The translations under genes and the position numbers were made by a program. From Pisaster brevispinus (taxonomy: Eukaryota; Echinodermata; Asteroidea; Forcipulatida; Asteriidae), in NCBI GenBank assembly GCA_023634235.1, contig JAMKCF010000019.1, positions 10,495,684 through 10,559,683 of the forward strand: a stretch of 64,000 nt of DNA, in the 5' to 3' direction. How positions within the stretch are numbered: the stretch's first letter is position 1; every line of letters starts with the position of its first letter. Shown piece by piece: positions 47,001 to 56,879 of the stretch. The notes beneath the pieces are model-generated. The model was not told the origin of the DNA. It was given only the letters and a program-made list of their open reading frames with translations, and did no database searches.

Positions 47001-50000
47001 TCACTTGCTCACGTGTATAAAAAAATAATGCACACAATTTTCGAAGCTTTTAAAGAAATAAAAAAATAAAAACAAACAAACCTGAAAGTGAAGTTTGCAA
47101 ACTTGCATTTTTTGACTTATTCCCTAACTTCTGCCCGTAATAATACTTTTTTCATTAACAACCATGTTCATGGATTTATGATTTAAGGATCGTTTGTTTG
47201 GAACTTTTTTTGCAATGAAATCTTCGTGATTTAACGATCGGTCGACGACGCACATTGGGGAAAAATTGTGCGCCAAGAGCGATGTGTTTGTGAGTACGAG
47301 GTTATAATTTTCCATGAATTATAACCGGAACAAGGTTGAGATAAAACTCCATCCCACATCTTCCCATCACTGGAAATTTGAGTTGGGTGTTTCCCCACTC
47401 GCCTATACGTATCATTGTATTGAACATGGAGGAGAAAGCCAGACTAACATAACGTGCATGCCTGTTTAAATGTTTGTACTGAAATGAACGCTTGTGGCCA
47501 CATTAAATCTAGCAAATGATCAAGACTAGATGGACTTTATTGCCAGAATTTGAAGGATTTCAAGTTTGTAGAATGTTATATTTGTTTGTTCTCGATTTTT
47601 TTGAAGTCATTGTTTGAATCCACTATTTCGATTTCTGTTGAATTCAGATTTTTTTTATTCCGTGAAGTTCTGTGCAATTGGATCGATTCCGTGTTCTACA
47701 CCAATTTCCGCGATGCGGAAAATTCTGAAGTCTGCAAAATGAGGAAAAATCGCAGCTTTTTTTATGGTGCTTTTGATGGTGTGACACATGCGTTTCTGCA
47801 TTTGCCAAGTGCACAACTCTATGCATTTGCCAACCAATAGTGTCTGTGCACATGCATGAATGTTGTTAGCTTATTTCATGGGTAAAGATAACTGCAAGGA
47901 GACATGAAACAGCTTGCATGTTAGCATATTTAATAATTACCTTAGAAAAATCTTATTTTCTTATGTGCCTGTGCAGTTGGTGCCTCCAAGTTTCCTTTAA
48001 CCCTTTCAGTCCCATATACTTTGTACACAGCCAACCCCCATATCCCGCATATTTTTTTCAACCCAAGAATTTAGTGTTTTCACTAAAAAAATTAAAATTA
48101 TCATAAAGTATTTTGTTACAATATTTTAGAATAATGTTTATTAGGTTATTGTCTTTATTTCTGCTTAGGTTTCGTTGATTGGTGTGACCTCATTGACCTT
48201 TAACTTCCTGTGAAAGCGGAAGTTGTAAACAAAATAAAGATGCTTAGTTCTGATCAACTGCCAGAAACTCCATCCATAAGTGGTATAGACATTTCTAAAG
48301 TCAGCTACAATACTGTGGACATTTTTAAGGCCAAACAATCTGTGAAAATATGGGGGGAAAAATAGCAAAAAATCAGAGGGCCAAAGGGCTATGTCGTGCA
48401 TCGTTCATAACACATGTGTGGAAATGCAAATGCATTACTTGTGCACAGTTCCCCAAACAATACAAAATACTTCCCGAAAATCAATCAAAACAATATTTTA
48501 CAAAGTCGGAATAATTAGTATAGTATTTGCTAAAGTCACCAGAAGTCATAAAAGAAAAATCACAGAGGGAAAACAAGCTACATTTTGAAGAAAATCTTCA
48601 CATCAAATTTTTTTCAATTTGGAGACTCAACCACTAAGCGGAAGGTTAAAAAAATCCCGGATGCTAGTCTGCAATGCCTCTCCAAATTATACCAAAAGAG
48701 GGCAAATTTCATCATGTAGTTAGTGCTGTATTTCTGTTTTCATAGTGCATTTGGTGCAAGCTGATAGCAGTGACTGTGCCGCGACCGCGCAACCCGGGAT
48801 ATCCCGGGAGCGGGAATCTAAGTGTGCGCTTTGTAAGCCGGGATATCCCGGGAGCGGGACTGAAATGGTTAAAAATACAATGAAGTGAAAAGGCACAGCT
48901 TTTTGCCACGGTCCTTTATAAGTATCAACGGACAGTGAACTGAAGACAGTTTTAACATTGACTCACCTGAGGTTATAGTTGTGACACACTGTTCCTTGTC
49001 CATGTGCTTGCATGCTTCATACTGCAAGGAGGGACACACAAGCATGTACAGAATGTGCTCTCAGTGCAGTAAACACTTTTATGGTAACAAGCACCATTTG
49101 TACTGAAGCTGGTTGACACTGCATAAGAAATAGTAGCCAAATAGTTTTAATTATTTAGGCCATACAAGTGTAAAAAATACTTGTTCGGCCAACACAATGT
49201 AAATAAAACTGCTATGATATAAACTGTATTAAGTACACATAAGTGTTCTATTGAAAAATTCTCTAATTTGTTTGTTGTTTTCAGACAAAAATGTTTGTTG
49301 TATTTTATTCACAGAAGCTGGTTGACACTGCATCAGCAATATTAGCCAAACAGTTAATCATTATATGTTCTTTGATTAAGACAAAAAAACTAAAGATTAT
49401 TATTTAACAGATGTACATTTTTGCATCGAGGATAAACTTGCTCTGGCAATGCAAAGGTTGTGGGTTCGAATCCAACCCGAGTGATTTGCCTGTGGAACTT
49501 TTTGTCAAAGAACTCTGGGAAAGTACTGAGTATACAGTGCGGAGTAATCCACCGGAGCCTCAACAACACAAATGTTGGAGTTTGGGTACAGTAGACTTTG
49601 CTCAAAGTCAGCAAACTGTGCGCTGAAGCTGCAAAAGAAAGCCAGAAAAGCCCAGGGCTCAAAACTATTACTAAACCACAGGCCTGAGTCAAGTGATTTT
49701 AGAATCACACCAGGAAACTCATGACCAGACAAGCCCGGTGGTCTTGAGTTGTTCAATTGAATATGATAAAGATATGTTAATTCTGTTGAGTACTGAAGTA
49801 CCCTTACACTTGTTTACAGGACACATAGGATAAATAAGATAGATCCGAGCTTCTTTTAGTACTTGCTCAACTAATTCAGATTCTGGGCTTGTAAAATAAA
49901 TTCATAATAAAAAAAAAACATAATTTCCTCACCAATTGAGATGGAGCAAAAGGTACCATAAACTGTCCAAACCTATCTATCAATAGATGGCTTTTTTATT

Positions 50001-51000
50001 ATCAGAAGTCAAGAGAGGGCGGTATAATTAATTTAAGATAGTCACATCGGTGACCACGCTCTGAATCTTTTTGGCACTTGGAAAAGTAAGGTATAGTTTT
50101 GCCTTAAGAAAAAGAACATTACGAAAGAAGAGAGTGTTATTGACCACAAGAATGATTGAAGCTAAGGAGTCAGACTGCATGTTAGGTCGAAGCAACACCT
50201 ATTTGAAAAAACCTCTTAATTTGTGTGCCGCTGGAATAGGAAATGACAATATCATGCTACCTATAACAATGGTACATTATAAAATGAATAGTATCTTGTT
50301 TACTCAAAAGATTTTGGTTTCAATTTGGTAATAATAAGTGAAAAGGTGGCAGTCAGATACAGAAATTGTTCTTATCGAGGTAAGTCAAGGCTTACCCTAC
50401 TTAGAGTTAGCTTACATAGCTAGAAGTAGTACTACATAATACTAATACTATAGAAAGAACACACATTTTTTTAAGTCCTCGGTCTGCATGGTCAGTTTAG
50501 AGTTCGACCCAAATGCTAAGGTTTGAATATTGAAATGATTTCCATTATTTTTTACATGATTCTGACACTTTTTTTGTTTGTTGTTTGTTAATATTTAATT
50601 AATAATTCAAAGTGCATGTTCTTATGACGGTATAGATTCTGTTAAGCATTCTAAAAACCAAAAATTCTTTGAAAGCGTTGGTCACTGATGAGACACAGGA
50701 TTTTTCCCCTTGGGCGTGGCTGTATTATAACATGTGTAACGTACGGCGGGTAAAGTCGCCATTTTAAAAAAATGTTTCCGCTGCTGACCAAACAATAAAC
50801 TCATAATTTTTGAAACTCTGAGAAGCTGTGCAAAAGTATCGGCTTAAGTTTTCAAACAACAAATACCTAAAGATTTGTAATTGTTCGTTTTAATGCAGGA
50901 AGATTTGTGGGAAATGAAGAAATAATGGAACTTTACCTCAGCCTCGGCTCGCTCATTTTTCGTCACATGTTTGCCTCGTTGGAAATCCAGTAGTCTGCGC
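34854..51000 (-). CDS. Unidentified multi-exon gene, minus strand (partial model)
   Basis: Exon candidates going down: first exon ending at 50937 (CTGAG|GTAAAG), 49021-48967, 42208-42174, the cassette exons 41508-37315, and 35036-34854. Exon 1 to exon 2 to 42208-42174 read through in one frame, including ...RAEAEYEACKH, MDKEQCVTTITS and TRDNLGSLRRR; the first ATG in that frame is at 49003. The third exon ends in phase 0, and the cassettes are open when entered in phase 0, so the phases agree. Cassettes leave in phase 1, whereas 35036-34854 needs phase 2, so a link is missing. No protein family is recognised. It may be a lineage-specific gene or a decayed or non-coding transcript. Confidence 0.35.
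35037..36609 (-). other. Intronic, partly duplicated sequence
   Basis: Two related segments (about 36130-36260 and 36440-36580) share GGGGCCTGGGAAG-like and CCCCTGTGGACTTTGG-like strings. Long open frames on the minus strand overlap one another and lack splice support or motifs, so I do not call a gene. Confidence 0.35.
36610..36713. mobile_element. hAT-type MITE, 104 bp
   Basis: The element begins CAGTGTTGTAGTC and ends CCTACTACTG, with imperfect inverted ends and an interior of CAAGACC-like repeats. The 8-bp GTATGAGC is exactly duplicated at 36602-36609 and 36714-36721, typical of hAT insertion. Confidence 0.82.
37315..41508 (-). repeat. Tandem exon-cassette array, minus strand (7 copies)
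   Basis: Cassettes: M1 37405-37315, M2 38265-38188, M3 38916-38846, M4 39609-39519, M5 40185-40096, M6 40843-40761 and M7 41508-41417; spacing 576-860 bp. Each begins after CAG with TCAGGC or AAAGG, then GCATCTCCAAAGACATCTAC, CAACAAGTAGATGTCC, GAGCTGCACTCTCCAGT and a GTAAAT/GTGAAT donor. M1 and M4 are open throughout (HQQVDVQDQSMIEELHSPV; STRQQLDVKYQPLIKELHS). M2 and M5 gain a stop from a 1-base loss after GGCT; M6 and M7 are frame-shifted; M3 lost its 3' end. Introns are also repeated (GGATTGGTGCTGGTATGAAC, TTGGGACCAGGGGTAAAT). The same cassette lies inverted at 15.4-19.8 kb. Confidence 0.85.
42290..42622 (+). other. Open frame of 110 codons, unsupported
   Basis: A moderately long frame with a protein-like C-terminal half (LYRWFVYFTLPDQDLVDIL) but no recognised family. 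It lies next to the minus-strand exon candidate 42208-42174 on the other strand. It could be a remnant of a coding repeat or chance. Confidence 0.2.
43033..43346. mobile_element. MITE with GGCCCAATTTCATGGCT-like ends, copy 2
   Basis: The left end GAGCCAATTTCATGGCTT is mirrored by AGCCATGAAATTGTGTC. The interior has GCGTAACTTGG and repeated AAAGTGCTGATTTT stretches. Related to 61113-61365. Confidence 0.6.
44625..44965 (+). repeat. tRNA-derived SINE, near full length
   Basis: A head with GTGGCCAAGCAGTTTAG (A-box-like) and GGGTTCGAATCC (B box) is followed by GTGTCCTTGAGCAAGGCACT, then a body with GGTGACAGTTGATCTGGG and GCCCTCACCTTGAA. The 3' half recurs at 45597-45722. Confidence 0.8.
45597..45722 (+). 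repeat. 3' fragment of the same SINE
   Basis: It shares CTGTGAAGG, GGTGACAGTTGATCTGGG, AGTAGCCCTCACCTTGAA and GGGCGATATCTCAT with the copy at 44820-44965; the tRNA head is absent. Confidence 0.75.
46651..48000. other. Intronic or intergenic, nothing recognised
   Basis: No credible exon. About 47780-47865 repeats the right half of the foldback element at 977-1136 (GTGCACAACTCTATG, TTTGCCAACCAATAGTGTC). Confidence 0.4.
48001..48868. mobile_element. piggyBac-like non-autonomous transposon, 868 bp
   Basis: TTAA flanks both ends (47997-48000 and 48869-48872). The ends CCCTTTCAGTCCC and GGGACTGAAATGG are inverted repeats with one mismatch. TTAA duplication and C-rich ends fit piggyBac. Near the right end the palindromic CCGGGATATCCCGGGAGCGG occurs twice (about 48794 and 48838). 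No transposase frame. It lies in intron 2 of the minus-strand unit, about 100 bp from exon 49021-48967. Confidence 0.85.
49425..49500 (+). repeat. tRNA-like SINE head
   Basis: GTGGGTTCGAATCCAACCCG is a B box in a T-arm-like setting; the upstream half is poorly tRNA-like. The following 200 bp has no clear SINE body. Confidence 0.4.
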
Positions 51001-51070
51001 GCGCAAGTTTGAAGGACTCACTGAGTCCTTTAAAATGTGCGCTGGCCTCGGTCTGGCGCCCTCTTGGGTA
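50700..51070 (-). promoter_or_regulatory. Candidate promoter and first exon of the minus-strand unit
   Basis: A CG-rich stretch (GCGCGCGCAAG, GGCGCC) precedes a minus-strand donor (CTGAG|GTAAAG, exon end 50937). The exon is open upstream for about 25 codons in the frame that continues into 49021-48967. A GCCATTTT YY1-like motif at 50757 lies inside intron 1. Transcription start not determined. Confidence 0.35.
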
Positions 51071-51339
51071 AACTTTCAACACGAACGTTTCAAAACTTTC
51101 TTTCAAAAGCTGAAGTGTTTTGAAAGTATTTTGTAATTCATTCCAGACAGGGAAGAAATTAGGAGTTTCAGAACTCTTGAGTATTCAACATTAAAGTATT
51201 CAATAGTAATTAAATATAATGCCTAAGATGTAAACTGTTTTAGGGGACATGTAAAGTTTAACTATTAAAATGAAATTACAGTGTAAACAGTTTTTAAAAC
51301 AAATCAACAACGAAAACCTGAGAAAAGGGCTTGACCTCC

Positions 51340-51750
51340 GTTTCTGGTACTTGTAAAAAAAGTATCAATTTCCGATATCGGGTAAAAAGTATCAAGGTTA
51401 GGGTTAGCGTAGACGTATGTGGGACTTTATGGTTACAGGGGGCAGGGTTGATTTGCCCGAAATTGTACAGAGATGTAAAACATAGGTACCAATTTTTAAT
51501 ACTGAGAGAAAAGTATTTCTGCTTTCTCATTCTCTGTTCAATTTCGTTGAGGTTAGGGTTAGGGTTAGCATGGATGTGGGGCAAAGGGTTGATTTGCCAA
51601 ACATTTTAACAAAGATGTAAATATAAGTACCAATTTCTGGTAGTGGGTAAAAAGTATGTTTTACTTCTCTTTTTATGTTTTATTTTTTATTTTTGTTGGT
51701 TAGGGAAAAGATGGAACATTTTTCTAACCCTTACCCTAACCCTATGTGGT
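51340..51750. repeat. Imperfect repeat with short telomere-like TTAGGG runs
   Basis: Two related units carry AAAAAGTATCAA/ACCAATTT, GGTTAGGGTTAG and GGGTTGATTTGCC. TTAGGG occurs two to three times at about 51396 and 51551 and as CCCTAA at about 51728. The runs are too short to be a telomere. Confidence 0.7.
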
Positions 51751-52009
51751 AGGTGTGCGCGATTCTTGCTTTTAAAAAGTTGCAAAATGTCTATGTAGTT
51801 TTATTTTGCTCAAAAGACCAGCATTCTTCTTTGATATTAGCGCATTCCTTGCGTACCCCTTGTTCGTTTGATTTTCGCTAGACTGAATTATGTACTTAGC
51901 CGGGGGTTTTGGCCAACGCCCCTCACTTCAAGCTCATGCACATGTGCTGAACGTTACAACGCTTCGTATCGTTTCTCCATTAAATAAGCTTAACATTTGC
52001 TGGTAGACG

Positions 52010-52406
52010 ATGTCGACTGAAGAGGGACGTTCGTCTGATACATCTTCAATATTTTTAAACATTATTTTGACGAAAGGTTCGATGCCATTTCAATCTCCAT
52101 AAGAGAACTAGAAATAAACTTGAAGCGAAAGAGCTAGAAAGGCCAGGCAACGTCGAGCAGTTCGAGTTCTGCGGGAAGATAGAGATAGACAAAGCAAAGT
52201 TGGTTTTGATCAACAAATCTGCATTTGAAGCGCTTCAAGAGGCCGAGGAGTTGGTAGCAGAGCGAAAAAAAATCCGCACCGCCAACGGAAGCAAGGCTGG
52301 TTGGGTGACGGTCTCGAAACTGGAGAAGAAAGGCTTGGCACACCTTTCTGCAGAGCAGCAAAAGACCGTCAAAATTGCCGAGGAGGAGGCACTGAAGAAC
52401 CTTTAA
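52010..52406 (+). pseudogene. Frameshifted retroelement gag/ORF1-like remnant
   Basis: It starts with ATG at 52010 (MSTEEGRSSDTSS), slips frame near 52070 and again near 52130, then runs open to the stop at 52404-52406. The last part has RPGNVEQFEFCGKI, an acidic/basic helix with a TANGSKAGWVTV stretch and a charged C-terminus. I remember a similar arrangement (GN.KQFEF ... GW.TV) at the N-terminus of uncharacterised proteins linked to DIRS-like and other retroelements in invertebrates; this is unverified. It may not belong to the LINE downstream. Confidence 0.4.
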
Positions 52407-52429
52407 AAACACCGGAAACGCAAGAGACG

Positions 52430-53661
52430 AGACTCTCATCATCATGGGTCCGGTTCTACTCCGCATCTTGATGATCGTCGCCTTTTTTCGAGGCACTCTT
52501 TTTATTCTATACTTTGTTTTCTTCAGCTTGCATCATCGTGCATGCAAGCCTACATCCTATTACTAATACTCTCAACAAGAATATCCTTTGTCCGTTGTGT
52601 CATTTACTGTTCTGGCGTAGTCAACCAAACTATTTTTCATGCGTATGAGCGCAGCGAAGTAGCATCTCCGACAACTATACAGTAAAGTATGCCTACTGGT
52701 TTTTACTACAATAACATAGCAAGGACTCCTTTATCTATATGCAACTACAAACTGAAGATGAAGAAATTCACGCGGTGGTATAACCGTGTGCTCAGATTCC
52801 TGGCATGCAAACAAATAGATGGTTAATAAAACACAAGAATGGAGAATAAAAGACCCATACAAAAAAACACTGGCAAATATGTTTCTTTCAATTATCCAGT
52901 GTATTGGCCTAGGCTTGGGCCTTACTATTTGTTTTCTCTAAGTTAAGCCGGTGTAGTTTCTGACTGCACTTTGCTTTCGAAAACAGAAGTGTTGTTTGTC
53001 TTATTTGTAATTACCAGCTAAATTCCAGTATCTGCCCTCACTAAAATATTGTGTTTTATTTCTGAGCCTAAAGTAGATTAATTTGTGTCGAGGGCAGTAG
53101 GGCATTTACCTCGTTTTGGTAGAAAATACCTTCAATTTGCAAGTGGAGCTCCAACCGAGCGCAATCCGAGTGGTGTCATTCTTGCATTATGAGTATTTGA
53201 GGGTTTGGGGGGTTGTTGTTGTTTGTTTGGTTTTTGGGTGTTTTGTTTTTTTTTTTTTTTTTTTTTTTGGGGGGGGGGTATTTTTGGTGTCTTTTTTTTT
53301 TTTTTTTTTTTTTTTTTGGGGGGGGGGTGTTGTTCCATTAATGTTTTTCTCTCCCTCCCCTGTACGGGAGGTTGTTTTGGGGGTATTTATTTATTTATTG
53401 AAGCAAAAAGAAAAAAAAACGGAGGTTTGTAATTCTATAGTTCGACCAATTCCTTATCTTCTTCATTTCTTGTACAAGAGGTAAACAATCCCATGGCTTA
53501 AAGTGTCCCTTTGTTACCACGACATTCTTACTTCTCTTCTTTTATCTGATTGCTTTAGACTTAGGAGAAGAATTTCTTTTTCTAACAAAAACGCTTCTTG
53601 TTTGGACCACTAAATCGAGGTGCCAATCAGGTAAATGTTTTGCATATCAACATGAGTCGTA
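52430..53661. other. Non-coding with T/G homopolymer tracts
   Basis: No gene seen. At 53246-53328 two T runs each end in a G run, a pattern also seen at 410-438, 20195-20215 and 36935-36949. Open frames across these runs are compositional artefacts. Confidence 0.6.
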
Positions 53662-56215
53662 ATGTCGAGCTCGCAATGTTCTAAAGGCACTCCGCCTCAG
53701 AATGTGACCATAGTCTCCATGAATTGTCGCGGGTTAGCAGATCACAAAAAAGGGAGGGACGTCTTACATTTTTAAGGACAAAGCGTTATTCCATTTACTG
53801 TTTGCAAAACGTCCATTGTACAGACTCGATGGAGGAGGTGATTAGAAATCTTCTCAACAATACTTTTGAGTTCAAAGTTCTATCATGTAAAACCGACCCG
53901 AATGGTAACTATTTGGCGCTCAGCTTAGATATTTATGGTTGTAACATTACGTGAATTTATTTAATTTATATGGTCCTAATAAAGACGATCGTAATTTCTA
54001 CGAAACTATTAACAATATCATTACAGATTACGATAATCCACACACAATGTGGAGATTGGAATTTGGTATTGAATGACAAAATAGATTGTTATAATTTTGT
54101 TAATATTAACAACCAATTGGCTAGACAGAAAGTGTTGGATTTGAGCAACCAATTAAATCTCATTTTATCCCTGGCGCATTCACAATCCAGAGTCAAAGAA
54201 ATACACTTGGAGGCAAAACTCTCCATTAAAACAGTCAGGACTAGATTTCGTTTTAATATCTTCTGAGATGAGTACTAAACTAGCTTCTTGTGATATTAAA
54301 CCGGGCTATCGCACTGACCATTCAATGGTCGATCCACAACTTGATTTCAACCAAATAGATAGAGGAGTCGGTTATTGGAAGTTTATCAATTCTCTTCTTA
54401 TGGACACAACTTACGTTGACCAGGTTAAATCCACCATTAGAGAAATTGTCGATATGTATGTAGTCTCGCCCTATTAACAGTCAAATCTGGGTGACATTCC
54501 TCGGAAGGATATCAATTTTATTATCAACGATCAATTATTTTTTGAAATGTTATTAATGGAGATTAGAACTAAGACCATTTCTCACGCCGCACGGAAGAAC
54601 AAAAACTGTCGTAAAGGCTTAATCAAACCTTGAAAAAGAGGTAAGAGTTTTGTCTGACAAGGTTGCCCAGGGAGATGTTGCGTCAATCTATACGGTAAAA
54701 TCGAAACAGGTTGACCTTGTGAACCTTCGTAAGAAAAAATGGACGGCGTTTTGATTCGGTCAAGAACCAGGTAGTGGAACACGGGGAAAAGCCATCCAAG
54801 TATTTCCTCTATTATGGAGAAACGTAATTGTGTTAATCGGAGCATTAGCCGTGTCATTACAGGGAATAATACTGAGCTGAAGAGCTCTGGTATTTTACTC
54901 AACGAAGCAAGGCTTTTTTTTTTACCAAAAACTGTATTCGTCCTCTGACTCGCTCAAAAGGGACAATCTGCAACCACTTTTCAGTAATTCTGATTTCCCA
55001 GTTCTTTCCAACTTGACCCGGGAAAGTATTGAGGGTCCTCTGTCATATCAGGAGCTTTTGGATGCCCTATAAAGGAGTAAAAACGGGAAGTCTCCGGGTT
55101 CCGATGGTTTCAGCTTTGAATTAAAAAAATTCTTTTTCTCGGGTCTGTCATGATTCTTACTGCGGTCACTAAACTTTTTACGAAACAGGTAAATTTTCAG
55201 TTACCCAGCAATATGGGATTATCACCATGCTACCAAAAGGGGATAAACCCCGTCAATTTTTAAAGAACTGGAGACCCATTTCCTTACTAAATATTATGTA
55301 CAAACTCGCCTCTTCTTGTATTGCGGAGAGAATAAAAACATGCCCCCCCCCCCCTTTCTTTATACATCAGCAACAAAAGGGATTTTTACAAGGACGCTAT
55401 CATAGGGGATGATGTACGATTTGCTTAACTACACGGATAACAACAAAACTCCTGGTATGTTTCTGTTAATTGACTTTGAGAAAGCCTTTGATTCGGTTTC
55501 CCACTTCATTCTTCAGATTCTTGAGCTGTTCAATGTTGGTCCCTCAATACAGAAATGGTTCCAGGTGCTGTACGACAGTGCAAAAGCCTCTGTACTGGTA
55601 AACGGTTTTTGGTCAGAATCCTTTCAAATTGAGCGTGGTTGTCTGCAAGGTGACGGCCTAAGCCCTTATTTGTTCCTTTTGTGCGCCGAAATTTTGGGGG
55701 AAATGGTTCGTTAGGGACAACATTTTGAAAGGAGTTACGGTTGAGGGTTCCGAATACAGGCTTTCTCAATATGCAGACGATACTGGGTTTTTTTTAAAGA
55801 TGGGTCGGAAACTTCTCTTAGTAGAGCCTTTAAGCTATTAGAGGATTTTGCTCGTATGTCGGGCCTTAAGGTTATTAATATTGTTACTAATGCGGCAATA
55901 AGGGCCGACAAAAAGGTGATTTTTCTAATATTAATGTCAGTTGGATCGATCCCCTGGAAAGTTTTAGAGCTCTTGGCATTGATTTTTCTACTAACCTGGA
56001 CGGTATGGTTGATATTAATTATAACAGGGTTTTAACTTCTATCGAAAGTTTAATTGGGCAATGGTCCAAACGTAACCTTACGATGTTGGGTAGAGTTACT
56101 GTTGTAAAATCTCTTTATTTACTATTATACTTTGGAAAGATACATCTCTATTACAAATGATTCTACTGTGAAATTCCACACAAAATGGGACTCGTTTAAA
56201 CTATTGTGTCAAAGT
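53662..56215 (+). mobile_element. Broken L1/Tx1-like LINE (endonuclease plus reverse transcriptase)
   Basis: Pieces of an ORF2-type protein appear in order on the plus strand. An APE-like endonuclease starts at 53662 (MNCRGLADHKKGRD; later GDWNLVLN and DIKPGYRTDHSMV). Reverse transcriptase follows: LPKGDKPRQFLKNWRPISLL near 55230, DFEKAFDSV near 55470, GCLQGDGLSPYLFLLCAEIL near 55640 and the catalytic YADDT near 55766. Then a thumb-like segment (WSKRNLTMLGRVTVVKSL) lies near 56065. Frameshifts and stops split it at least six times, and it has an in-frame TAA after VLHF about 110 bp into the endonuclease. The wording of the RT blocks points to the L1/Tx1 group, from memory. No poly(A) tail or target duplication was located. 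Confidence 0.88.
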
Positions 56216-56250
56216 TAATTCTGGATTTTGCAAAGTGTTATATCAGTTAA

Positions 56251-56685
56251 CTATATTATATTGTCTTCCAATGCCATGGCTTTTTTGTACTTAAGGTGAG
56301 ACGTTTTTTGACGTTTGAATAAATAGTTTAAGTCGGTGAAGCAGCTTTCAGATGGCAAGCACATAGTGCATTTTGGTCTTATTCTGGTAAGCACAATTTG
56401 TGCGTGCTTGGCTACTCTTTGTGCTTTGGCAGCGTTATGAAAATGGACCTGGATTCGGTTTTTACATAAGTCATAAGCATCGAAGCTGTAAACTCTGCAC
56501 AAATAGGTCAAGGTTCCTTCTTTCATTATGGTGTCAGATTTCCTCACCAGTCTTGAACTAAGTATCAGTGGAATCGAACCACCCACAAGTGCACTTTTGG
56601 AGACTGTTTCAGCAAGAGGACTGTGTGTGTCCCCCGACCCGAATTGCTTTTTATTTAAGTTACAAAAAGTGAGTAAGACTGACAC
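56251..56685 (-). other. Open frame of 144 codons, unidentified
   Basis: The longest clean ATG-to-stop frame on the right side, with a basic Cys/His-containing C-terminal half (RIRPKCTMCLPSESC). It begins just after the LINE remnant and ends before the foldback at 56771. No family recognised; it could be another transposon fragment or chance. Confidence 0.25.
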
Positions 56686-56770
56686 ATGAATAAAATTAGG
56701 AATAAACGAGCAGCAAACAAAAACAAAACCCTTTTAGGCCTTAAACCACAATCTGACATATTCCCGTTTC

Positions 56771-56873
56771 TACGGAAGCGTAGTGCCGCCACATGCATAC
56801 AAAAATCTCTTATCGTATACGTACATGATAAGAGGTTTTTTTTTTATTCATGTGGCGGCAATACGCTTCCGTA
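56771..56873. mobile_element. 103-bp foldback MITE
   Basis: Arms of about 44 bp, starting TACGGAAGCGTAGTGCCGCC and ending GGCGGCAATACGCTTCCGTA, pair almost completely around a 12-bp loop (GTATACGTACAT). CGTTTC lies directly outside each end (56765-56770, 56874-56879), a 6-bp target duplication. There is no room for a gene. Confidence 0.88.
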
Positions 56874-56879
56874 CGTTTC

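Noticed and set aside
50071..50331. 86-codon basic open frame on the plus strand
   Set aside because: No homology, no splice or promoter context; it lies in the intron between exons 50937 and 49021 of the minus-strand unit.
51395..51742. Telomere or subtelomere
   Set aside because: Only two or three TTAGGG units in a row; gene-bearing sequence lies on both sides.
53116..53484. 122-codon open frame rich in F and G
   Set aside because: Produced by T and G homopolymers.
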